64,000 nucleotides of DNA from assembly GCA_030847615.1 (NCBI GenBank), contig JAUMIR010000002.1, positions 289,830,028 through 289,894,027 of the forward strand. Direction: 5' to 3'. The position numbers and the translations under genes are program-made. This DNA is from Gambelia wislizenii. Lineage: Eukaryota; Chordata; Lepidosauria; Squamata; Crotaphytidae. Position 1 is the first letter of the stretch; each line of letters opens with the position of its first letter. Under the pieces are notes generated by a model that saw only the letters and a program-made list of their open reading frames with translations, made no database searches and was not told the origin of the DNA. Positions 24,901-36,900 of the stretch are shown one piece after another.

Positions 24901-27900
24901 GGTGGTGTTCATCCTGTGGTGCAGGCTGGTAAAGAACTTCCGTTTTCTTCAGGTTGACTTCCAGCCCAAACAGGTCTGCAGCTGTTGCGAAGCAGGATGT
25001 TAGGCGCTGCAGAGCTGCTTCTGTGACCTGAACAATTTACTGTGGCTGAGTAGAACAATTCATTACTTGGGCAGTGGCACTTTCGATTCTAACCCTTGAT
25101 GCTTTTAAATTGTTTTAAATGTTAGGGCACGGGTGGAAAAAGAACCAGGGCAAGGGGAGGTGGGAGGTGGGGCTTGGGGAACAAGTCTTCATTTATTTTA
25201 TTTTTTTCTGTTTTATTTGTTGCATTTTTAAAATCCCACCCTTCCTCCAAGGAGTATCAGGGAGCTATGTACATACGTACATTATTCTTTCTCCTCTCCC
25301 TTTCATCTTAACATCAGTCTTGGAGGTAGATAGTTTATTTATTTGTTCATTTACTTATTGTTATTAAAATATTCTTAACCCTTCCTATAGCCAGGGATCT
25401 CAGGGTACAGTACAGTACAGTAAGTGGTACAGTACAATAAGTCTAGAACTGTTTGATATAGTTTAAATTGAGTGACAGCATAAGCTGAGAGATGGTGACA
25501 TCACCAGACTAGCCTGTCTCTCTGAAAATTGCAGTAGCTGGTCATTCTGCCTTACCATAGCTTGTCACTGGTGGAATGCCAACTAGAAAAAAATTATTAG
25601 GTGCAGGAGGGTGTAGGTGATTGCTGTGAATGGAAGAGGAACTGGGTGGGTACAAGGAGAGGATTGGCTGGTTTGGAACACAATTCTGACTGGTCTAAGG
25701 GTGTATTCACACTGCAGAGTTACAGCAGTTAGGAACCACTTTATGTGCCATAGCGCCATCCTATGGAAGCCTGGAATTTGTAGTTTTACAAGTTCTGTAG
25801 CCTTCTCTGCCAAAGAGTGCTGGTGTCTCACCAAACTACAAATCCGAGGATTCTATAGGATGGAGTCATGGTGGTTAAAGTGGTGTCAAACTGCAGTAAT
25901 TCTACAGTGTGGATACATTGCAAGTTAAGAATCTAAGTGAGGGAGGAATGTTGATCTTGTGATGCTTGTCTCCTGTTTGAGACCATCTTCACAAGCCCCC
26001 AAAGCTTTTATTTCTGACCCCAGAAAGGCAATTCTCAGCTATATTGCTAGAAGCAAAAAGGTGACAGGTCTCCTTTACTTGTCTCTAGTATCTGGTATTC
26101 AAAAGATACACTGCCCTTGTGCCTGAAGGATCTTGCTTGTTGTCACAGGTAACCAGAGTATAAGAAAATTACTTTTTTTGGACTACTTTTTTTGGACAGC
26201 AGCCATGCTGGCCATGGATTCTTGGAAGTGTAGATGAAAAAATTACTTTTCCAAGTCTTGTGGCCAATAGGGATTAGTCTATGGCTGTTGTTCCACAAAC
26301 ATCCCCTCATGACTGGCTTTTAAACCCCATTTATTATTTAAAGTATTTATTAAATTCATTTTTATTCCTGCCATGGCCTGCAAAGTGATGTACTCCCCAC
26401 AAAAAACAACAACCCCAAAACACAAAACCCCACAATAGAAAAACAAGATGATATTTTAAAAACAGGTTTCTAATTGTAGTTCATGAATGCCTTGATTAAG
26501 CTGCAAGGAGCTTTGGCTCTCCAATTGTTTTGGGCTTGGTTTGAACCATTGGGTGGGGCTGCTGGGAGGTGTAGGCCAAAACCTCTGAAGGGTCAGGGGT
26601 TCCCCAGCTGTGCACATGGGACCATATGCTCAGGCGGTGGCTGCACACACCTGGCAAGCCAGCCTGTGTAAGCCGCCAAGGTTGATCTGCCACCATCAAA
26701 GTTAAGATAGCTGTAAACACCTGTCAGCCTATTAGTGCCGGATAACAATGCCCCCCCCCCCACCAAATAGGCTGGATAGCCAGGCTTAGTATTCTGATCA
26801 GAGCTTGACCTCCATGCCAGGTCAGTGGTGAGTGACTAATAGGGAAAAGAACTCAGCCATCTTCCTTCCTTCCTTTCTGCATTTTAATTAACAGATTGGG
26901 GGTTGAGCCACTTTTTCAAATGAGCAAATACAGGAGTTGTAATTTAATTATCATCCTTGATATGCAGCGCTCGCTAAGGCGAGGATATTGCAATTTGTAG
27001 ATTTGTTTCTTTACGCTTGTCAGACATGGCTTTAAAGGTTTATTTAACTGGGAAAGAATTATATGCATGAATATTTAAACCACTTATTTGCTCAAGTAAA
27101 ACAATGCCAGGATTAAAAGTGTCATCCCTGGTCCCCCCCCCCCTACTTTTACTGGCCTGTGTAGATTACATGTCTAGGCAGTGGGTGTTTGCTTTCACTG
27201 TCCTCTTTGCTCTGTAGACCGGTAACATCCAACCTGTTTGTGCTCCAAGAAACCAATTAATGAGAGTCTGCTCTGAGCTGAGATTTTCCACGGGGAAAAT
27301 CTACCTGCTGCTTCTCTGCATGCTTTCCTTGGACATAGGTAGTGGCATCCCAGCAGGGTGATTCTGGGAGTTTTTGTCTAAAAAAGTTCAAGCTCTACTA
27401 CCTGTTGATAGGACACCTCTGTCATCCACTCGTTATTTTAAAATGGTGATGGCTAACCTATGACACGCATGTCACCACTGACACGCGTAGCCATCTGTGG
27501 TGACATGCGGCAAGGCCTCCTTCCCCCCTCCCCCCCGCAACCTCACCACCCTCCCTAAAATGGTGGGCGGGGCTTCAAAGCCCTGATCACCACTTTAGGG
27601 AGGGCGGGAGGAAAGTGGTGGTGGGGACTACGAAACCTCGATCACTACCATCACCCCAGAGGCCTGCCTGCTTCCCCGGAGCCGCCTCAGATAGGCCGGA
27701 TAACGTGGTGGACGTGTCGGCGGAAGTCTTCCCAGCCTCTCCCTGGCCTTCCCGAGGTGGTTCAGGGCTTTGAAGCCCTGGAGCCGCCTTGTAAAGGCTG
27801 AGGAAGGCGGCGGGCTGGCAGGAGGGTGGGCGGGAGTCTGCCCGGCCTCTTCCTGGCCTTCCCAAGGGGGCTCCGGGGCTTTGAAGCCCTGGAACCACCT

Positions 27901-30900
27901 TGGAGATGTCGGGGAAGGCGGTGGGTGGGAGGAAGGACTACACCCAGCCTCTCCCCAGCCTTCCCAAGGGGGCTCCGGGGTTCAAAGCTCTGGAGCCACC
28001 TTGGAAAGGCTGGGGAAACGGTGGGCTGGTGGGAGGGAGTGAGTCTGCCTGGCCTCTCCCCGACCTTCTTGAGGGGGCTCTGGGGCTTCAAAGTCTCGGA
28101 GCTGCCTCAGAAAGGCCGGGGAAAGTGGCAGGAGGGAGGGAGTCTGCCCGGCCTCTCCCCGGCCTTCCCGAGGGGTTCCAGGGCTTCGAAGCCCCGGAGC
28201 CGCCTCGGAAAGGCCGGGGAAGGCAGTGGGTGGGAGGGAGGGACTCTGCCCGGCCTCTTCCCAGCCTTCCCGAGGGGCTCCAGGGCTTCGATGCCTCAGA
28301 GCCACCTTGGAAAGGCCGGGGAAGTTGGTGGCCAGGCTGCTGGGCTTCCGGGCGGGAGGGACTCTGCACGGCCTCTCCCCAGCCTTCCCGAGGGGGCTCC
28401 AAGGCTTCAAAGCCTCAGAGCCACCTCAGAAAGGCCGGGGAAGGTGGCGGGCGGGTGGGAGTCTGCCCGGCCTCTTCCCGGCCTTCCCGAGGGGGCTCTG
28501 AGGCTTCGAAGCCCCGGAGCCGCCTTGGAAATGCCGGGGAGGGCGGCAGGCGGGTGGAAGGGACTCTGCCCAGCCTCTCCCCGGCCTTCCCGAGGGGGCT
28601 CCGAGGCTTTGAAGCCCCGGAGCCGCCTCGGAAATGTCAGGGAAGGCAGCGGGCGGGAGCCTTGGAAGCCCATCGGTGCCTTGGGAAGGGAGGGGGGAGG
28701 CGTACGGGTGGGAGGTTATCTACCCTCCCCTTGCCAAGGCAGCAACATGCTTCATGAGAAGCCTGTTGGTACCTTGGGAAGGGATGGGTGGAGAGCGTGG
28801 GGGAGGGAGGGGGGAAACGTGCGGGTTGGAGGCTTTCCGCGAATAGTCGAAGTCACGAATGTGGAGGGGCAACTGTATACATTTATGTTATTTAAACAGT
28901 AAATATAGTGAAATAATATTTTTTCCTCTAAGTGACACACCACCCAAGTTATGCTCAGTTTTTTGGGGAAGTTTGATACACCAAACTCAAAAGGTTGCCC
29001 ATCACTGTTTTAAAACATCTTCTGAGCTAGTGGTCATTATCCTATCTTGTGGCATTGCATTCTTCAAGTTGCCTCCAGGGGAGTTCTGGAAAAACAAAGT
29101 GAGCAAGTTGTTGAGAACCTCAGCCAGTTATGGCTCTGGGTTGTGAGATCACTGTGTGTGACTTTGCATGCATCTTTCCTCCTCTTGTGAAGGTAGATTT
29201 GTCATGAAGACACAAGGTGGACAAATGGGAACTGACCTTTCCTGTGATGTATAAAGCAGCCCTGGAACAATGTGGCTAATTATTGCTGAAGATAGTTGAT
29301 GAGGCGTTAGATGGAAATTGCAAGACCAGCCTTATTTACATACAGACACTCAGGACCAGTTTAAGGAATTTTGGGGTCCCCTGCAATGCTTTATTTTGGG
29401 GGGCAGCATATGTTTATCTCAGGTTAGTGTAACCTAACTCAACCTAAGCTATTCACAGTACAGGAGATTCAGATTATGACTAATAATGTTTTTGCAAGAG
29501 GAGGGTTACTATGGGGCCCCCACAATGATGGGACCCCTTGCGGATGCGGATGCTGCTGGTGCCTTAAACTGGCCCTGCAGACACTTTTTTCTCATTGCTC
29601 TGGGATAGGGAAGAATTGCTGCAAGGCAGGAAACCTTTGTAATGGGAATGCCATCATTTCTTGTGTTGTCTCAGATTGTGAATGTGGTGTAAATGACTTC
29701 ATCTGGTGACTATGGGCAGGCAGCCTACGAAAGATGTCTTTGGTGACATAGCCTTTCTGGCAAACACATTTTGAAATAAGTAAATTCATAGCAGATAAAG
29801 CTAATTGTGACTCCTTGTCACAGATGTCTGCTCTGGTATGAGAGACAGTGTACCAGTTGCTGGAGAATAATAGTGGGAGGAGGCAATTCAACTCACATCC
29901 CACTTGGTGGCTTCCAAATGCATGGCCACCAGGACTAGTGTGGAACAAGAGAGGCCTTTAGCATGATCCAACACAGCTCTTCTTATGTTTTTTATGTCTA
30001 TAGATTTTTTAACTTGCGTTTTGGTTGATCTTGCAAATGAATGCAGTAATGTCTGTTTAATCCTCCTGATTTTTCCATCTTCCTCCTTCTCTTTCACATA
30101 CTGATGATGATGATAAATAGGAGCAGTTGTCATGTGCTCTCAAATATATTGCAAACACAATCTCCCTATAGCCCTTAATTTAACCTTGTGAAGTAGACAA
30201 GTAGTACTACCTTCACATATCAGGGATGAAGTTGAGATGATGAGATAAAATTGACTGAGGTGTTGTCTAGATGGTGAAAATACTCCTAACAGAATTTGCT
30301 GGGAATACCTTTTGTCCCAACGAGATCCTGCAGTGAATCACCTTATTTGGAAGGAGTGGGGCGAAAAACTCCATTTACTGTGTGGGAAAAGCTTTTGCGG
30401 CTTTTCCCATGTTTTTAAAAATAATATGAAGGAATGCACATTAGCACCCATTAAGGCAGCTGATTCAATTTGCTGTGCAGTCTTGGAGAGGGTGGAACTA
30501 GAGATCTGATTGGTCGGATGTGCACAAGGGGTGGGCTTTCCAGCAAGGCAGTGCCTAAAATTAGCAATCATGTGGCTTTTTGCCGAAATAATTTTTATAG
30601 CAGAAGGTTGCACTTGCGCACCTCTGCTTTAATATTAAAAAAAATACTATGCAGAGGCAGCAGTGTTTATTGCTCTAATTTACGGCCGCCATCTTGATTC
30701 ACGGCATCTGAACTTCAAACCGCAGATAGCTTCTCAGAGTATCGTTTTTGCAAAACATTGTGGAGACAAAAGAATGCAGCTGCAAATTGGCAATAATGCT
30801 CAGGAATGAGCACTATTTCCTCTTGTGTAGATGAGCCCTGAGATAAAAGTGGCAGAGAGAAGACTTGAAACGCAGACTTCCTGTACTATAGCTTAATCTC

Positions 30901-33900
30901 ACAGGCATGATATTGCACCACAATCAAAGTGCAGAGGTTTGACAGCTGCCTGTCAGGGATAATGCTGCAGCTGACATGATAACCTCATGGGTTCCCAGCA
31001 GCGCAGTGGTATTCTGTTTCTAAGGACATTCCCAGATCTTTTTGTGTAAATACAGTTGGACAACTTCCTCTACCTTCTCTTCTTCTCCCCTTTAGATCAT
31101 AATGCTGAAGAATGACATTCATCACTGCAAGACCTCAGGGATATTTCTGCGCCTTGGTGCAGGGGGCTTGATTGCAGAAAACAACATTCATTCCAACTGT
31201 GAAGCTGGTGTAGACATCCGGAAAGGAGCCAACCCTCTGATCCTGGTATTGATTCTTGCCAATCTAGATTTGGTGTAAGGCAATAATTAAATGTCAACAC
31301 AATAAACATAGGATTGGTATAATATGATTGATGTGGAGTGTGGACATTTATAATGGAGGAGGGGTAGGTGGGAGAGGATGCCTGACGTCACCCCTTCTTC
31401 AAGAATTCCTTTCCAAGTGCTATTTCCCCAGCTGAAATCCATGCTGGAAAATATAAAGTAACTTGTTTGAGGAGGAAAGCAATGTGGGAGCTTAGCTTGG
31501 AGAGAGAAGAGAAACCGCAGACACCAGAAAGGTTAACATCTCCCTTATCCTGCTTTTCCCATTCATATGCCACCACTGTGTTCACACAGTTGGGAGTTGC
31601 AGGTTGGGTGTATACGTTGTTAGGTAGTGTTGGCCTAAGGTTTCTGATTTTGTCCCAAACAGAACTTTTTGTACTGCATGAGAGATGCCATGCCATGCTA
31701 CTTGGGCAATTCTGGAAGTTGTAGTTTTAAAAGTAGCTTCTTTGACTTCTGGTTTGGATATATAAGTGTAACTTTGCTGCTTGGGCATGGTGGCCTTTGA
31801 CAGTGACTTGTTCTGCAGAACTCAGCGGCAAAAATTAGCAGGTAAAGCTTTTCAAAGCACAAAGTTAAAATATTATTATTTGCTAGCTCTTGTAAACAAA
31901 GCTGTATTTAAAGGTGCAGCTGCAAAGCTGGCATGCCTGCTGGAGATGTTATTGATCTAACAAGCCTTTAGTCTTCTTCTTTACTTCTGCCCTAGATTTG
32001 AGAAATGCTGGATCAAATTATCTGTTTGCTTGATTAATGGCCGAATGAAAATGGGCAAGGCATGATGGCAAGGTGTTTTCATTTCTTTACATAGTGGCTG
32101 CTGAAATTGGGGGAAAAGGTGTGGGGGTGGTCAGAGTAGAAATCCAGGTTTTCTCCATGGAGACTCAGAATTGGATGTTCTATTCTCAGATAAATTGCTT
32201 TTTATTTTTAAGGCGCTTTTGTCCACCCACTTGCTGACCTTTCTGCTATTGTTCCAAGTCCTTCACTTCATATGATGGTTCTCTCCCTCCTTCTCTCCTT
32301 TTATTCTTTGCACTGGTGCCCAAATAAAACGGCAGTGTAATAGGATCCACAGTGGCCTTCGCTCTGGCATCGTTGTCCTTGGCAACGGAAAAGGCATCAT
32401 CCGTAGCAATCAAATATATGGAAATAAGGAGGCTGGCATTTACATTCTGTATAATGGCAACCCTCTGGTAAGGTAGGTGTCTGAGCTGGGGCCTGTCTTG
32501 CCATGTTCAGTTGTCATTGCAGATGGGAAGTGTGGGCACAGATGCAAACACATTGGTTACAGAGGAGAATTGTGGTTTTTTGGGGTTTTTTTTACAAAGT
32601 ACATTGTGAAAGGGGAGGAGGACTTTTATTCTATTTATGCCCCTGTGTCTTTGCAGTTGTACTAGGCATTGGGGGAGTAGTTTCCATGTGTTCTGGGGAA
32701 CTCTGAGCTCCCTCAGAAGGTGGCCAGGATGTTTTCAGAACTAGGGTTGCCAGAGTGAAAACTGGAGATGGCTCTTGTACCTTTAATGGTTATGCAGAAG
32801 AGGGAATTTCAGTAGATGTTGCTTGTTACCTGATTGCATGAGAAGCAACACATGCTGAAATCCCCTCTTCTATTCATCTCTTATAGGCGCAGGAGTCATC
32901 TCCACTTTTCACTCTGGCAACCCTAGTCAGAACAGAAATGGTGGGTGAACTTTGCAGAAGGTCATCTGACCTTCTTGCTGTTGATCTTCACAAGATGCAG
33001 GTGCTGGACGGTGCTCTTAATCCAGCGCTGTTCAACGTGGAAATTCCTGGACTGGTGCAAGGCCCTGCTGAGTTTCAAGGAAAGGAAAAAAAACCACACT
33101 AGTAGTCAGTGGGCACAAATATGGTGCCATTCCCTGACATACCGTATATTCCGGCGTATAAGACAAGGTTTGAGCTCTGAAAAATAGGCTCCAAAATCAG
33201 GGCTCGTCTTATACGGTGGATACACTTTGCTTCACCCCGCCATCTGCACTCCTGCCTCTTTGCTCCCTTCGCAAATGGTGCAAAGAGGCAGGAGATCAGG
33301 TGGGGGTGGGTGAGGCAAAGTGCTTACAGTTCATTCGCCCCCCTCCTCTGCCTTCTCCCCCTTTGGGGAGCAACCGAGGACAGAGGAGGTGGGAGAATGT
33401 TGCTGGAAAGCTCCCCCTTCCAGCCACCCTTCGGGGAAGGCGTGGGTGGCTGCAAAGTCCCCTCCCTCCAGCCACCCTTCCACCCTCCCCGAAGCCCCCT
33501 CCCTCCAGCGTCCTCCCTCCAGCCACCCCCTCTCCCCAAAGCCGCGATCCGGCTCGAGATTGCGGCTTCAGGGAGGGGGTGGATGGCTGAGAAGCCCCCT
33601 CCCTCCAGCCACCCCCCCTCCCCAAAGCCACGATCCCACTCGAGATCGTGGCTTCGGGGAGGGGGTGGGTGGCTGCGAAGCCCCCTCCCTCCAGTCACCC
33701 TTCCACCCTTCCCGAATCCCCCTTCCTCCAGTGTCCTCCCTCCAGCCACCCCCCTCCCCAAAGCCGCGATCCCACTTGAGATCGCGGCTTCAGGGAGGGG
33801 GTGGGTGGCTGCGAAGCCCCCTCCCTCCAGCCACCCTTCCACCCTCCCTGTAGCCCCCTCCCTCCAGCGCCCTCCTTCTAGCCACCCCCCCTCCCCAAAG

Positions 33901-36900
33901 CCGCGATCCCACTCGAGATCGCAGCTTCGGGGAGGGGGTGGCTGGCTGTGAAGCCCCCTCCCTCCAGCCACCCTTCCACACTCCCCGAAGCCCCTCCCTC
34001 CAGCCCCCCCAGCCAGCTGGCCATCCCGCATTCCCCAACCCATGAGGAGGCTGGGTAGCCTCCTCATCGGTTGGGGAATAGAGGGAGGAGGGAGAACCCC
34101 CCCCCCGAGCCAGCTGGCCATCCCGCATTCCCCAACCCATGAGGAGGCTGGGCAGCCTCCTCGTGGGTTGGGGAATCGCGGGAGGAGGGAGCCCAGAAGG
34201 AGGGATCGAGGCTGTGCAACCAAACGGGGCATCGTCGCCCCTTCTCCCCACCTTCCTTGAAGGTGGAGAGAGCAAGCAAAGAGGGTCCGTTTAACTCTGC
34301 AGCCCGATGCCTTCTTCTGGGCTCCCTTCAAAGGGAGCCCAGAAGGAGGCATCGGGGCTGTGGAGTTAAACCCCTAGATTCGCTTCCTCTTCCTTGAAGG
34401 TGGGGAGATGGGGCGAATCCCTGGGTTTGGCTCCACGGCCCCGCGTCCTCCTTCTGGGCTCCCTTTGGAAGGGAGCCCAGAAGGAGGGATCGGGGCTGTA
34501 GAGCCAAACGGGGCATGTTCGTCCCTTCCCCCCTTCCTTTAAGGTGGGGAGAGGGGTCGAATCTAGGGGTTTGCCATGGCCGCCCCCGCTTCCCCCGCCT
34601 TGGTCCCCTTTGGAAGAGCCAAGACGGAGGGAAGGGGGCTGCTGAGGCAAACTGGGCATTTTCACCCCTTCCCTCCACCTTCGAGTCAAGTTTGACTGGA
34701 AGGTTGAAGAGGGGGGCGAATGTTGCGGCTGGCTGGCTGGGGGAGCCCTGCCAGCTGATCCTGTGACAAGGCTCCCCCAGCCAGTCAGCCAGCCAGCCAA
34801 ATTGGGGGTGGTGGTGGCCTTATATGGCAAATATATGCCTAAGCCTAGATTTTTGGTTGGAAATTGAGGGGGGGGTCTTATACGCCCAGTCGTCTTATAC
34901 GCCGGAATATACGGTAGTAGAAAACAATAATTGCTGGTCCCCCAGCCTACTTCATGTAAGGCAACAGTGAGGATCAACAAGGCTTGGTCTTGACTATACA
35001 TTCTAGGCCACTCCTCCCCAACCTACTCCTCAGATGCATTGGACTGCAATGCCCATCATCTCCAGCCAGCATGACCATGGAGTTGATGTAAGTGCAGTGC
35101 AACACATCTGGAGGGCAGCAGGATGGGGAAAGTAGAGTTAAAATACAACCCAAAACATTTTCTAGTGGAGGGAGAGGGTTCCCCACCAGGCAGGTAGGTT
35201 TGAAAAGAAATCCAAACAAATTTGGAGAAAACCAAATATACATACATATGGGAAAACTGTATGTATTTCAGGAGAAGATGTAAAGCAAAGCTGAATGTTA
35301 TGAATACTGTATGGGAGAAAAAACACTTTCAGAAAATATTTTTGTTGTGCCTTGTCCTCTACCCCTTCCTATGATGTTCATGACAGAAGATCTTTGGGTC
35401 TTTCTTTGTTTATTGCCCAGACAGAGAGAGAATCAGAGAGGGGAGCGGGGTGAGGGAGGAAAAAACAGTATTCCCAGTTCAGGAATTGGAGCCAACAGGA
35501 TCTTGTGGCTATGACCTACTTCTCTGCCCCAAAAGTGATTTTCCTGACAAAAGAATTGTGTGGTACGTTCCCAAAGAAAAGTTCCTGAAGCCATTTTCTT
35601 ATGTTTCTCTGTGCCCATGTGCCCTTTAGAAAAAAAGTACGTCAGAAAGCTAGCGAAACAGGCATGCTGGTTGTTCTGCAGACCCAAGAGAGAACTCTTT
35701 TATAAATAGATACAGGCTGCTTGGGAATAATTAGCATGGCAATAATATCTTCTTTGGCATAACAAGTCTCCCAGGTGATCAGTGCAACTGCCTCTTGTTT
35801 TAAGAGTGACAAACCGATCTGGACTATAATAGACTTTGTGTGGCTGCTGTGATGGGTCTGGCTGTTGACACTGTGCCTAGGAATCAAAACGAAGCCTCCA
35901 CGTTGAGCTGCTTGTTCTTTTATGCACATTTCCTCTATACTTAATAGCTGCATCATAATCACCCCCTTTGAGACAGATGCCTATTTAGAAAATTGCTACA
36001 AAGCTGACAGGTCTGCTTCCCATTCATTTCAGAAGATAGACTGATCTTGACCCTTCTGGTTTGGAGATTACTAAATTCTGGCTCGCCCTTCCCAATTGTG
36101 CTGTTATGATGGAATGAGATGCTCTCAGATACTAAAGCCTGCCTGTTGTTGTTGTGCTTTCTCCCTGAAGGACCTGTGATTATATTCATTTGAGCTTGAC
36201 AGGAGATCTGGCATGACAAATACTTGTGAATTAGTGGAAATGTTGCTTGCCTAAGATGAACCTCAAGGTCTCCATGTTTGACAGTGGCTTTTCATGTGTA
36301 TAAAATTTTTTGTGTGTGTGTATTTGATTTATATCCCACCTTTCTTACAGGATTGGGATGCAAGGCAGCTTCCATCAAACTACCAAAAAGAACACAATAA
36401 ATTATACACATAATAAGTGAATTGAATTAATTGTGCTATTAAAACACAAATTCAAGCAATTTAAAAACACCACACTAATTGTGAATAAGCACTAAAATGT
36501 TAAAAAGCTCAGCACGTAGGAAACAATGAATTGATAGAATCTGAAACAGTACTTTGTGTGCTGCATGAGGCTGATAGGCAACACATTTTACTTACCAATG
36601 GCTTAGCGCAGTGCTACTTAAACTGGCCGTCTGCAGACTGGTGCTGGTTTGAAAGCCATTGGCTGCTGGTCCTTGGAGAGTTTTCAGGAAAGGAGGAAAA
36701 AGTTGTAGCTAATAGGCACAAATATAGTATGAATCCATGGGACATTAGGAAGCAGAATGCCAGTCTCCCATATCAGATAGCTTGAGAAGCATCGGTTTAG
36801 CACATGGGAGCAGTGTGGGAGCACATGGTGTAGTCAATGGTTAGAGCAGTTTTTTCCAACTTTAGGAATGGGAAACCTACGATCCAGAAGCCTAGCCCAT

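Larger units (their letters stand above)
33140..34916. mobile_element. inverted-repeat transposon, perfect 25-bp TIRs, GC arrays
   Basis: The ends taccgtatattccggcgtat(aagac) at 33140-33164 and its exact complement at 34892-34916 form perfect 25-bp terminal inverted repeats. If the TA at each end is taken as target duplication, the element is Tc1/mariner-like; no longer duplication is seen. A sub-terminal copy of the 'gtcttatac' word occurs at both ends (33205-33216, 34875-34883). No transposase. The interior is almost wholly GC-rich arrays and hairpins. It lies in the 8.4-kb FBXO10 intron. Confidence 0.82.

Noticed and set aside
27826..28902. 358-codon ORF rich in Pro/Gly/Arg
   Set aside because: It reads through the GC-rich minisatellite; equally long ORFs exist on the other strand, the translation is a degenerate repeat, and the array lies inside a hAT-type element.
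34012..34176. CRISPR-like spaced repeats
   Set aside because: Two hairpin units only, in a vertebrate transposon; no spacer regularity.
33324..34352. 342-codon minus ORF and several plus ORFs
   Set aside because: They follow the tandem and hairpin arrays inside the TIR element; no domain is visible and both strands are open.
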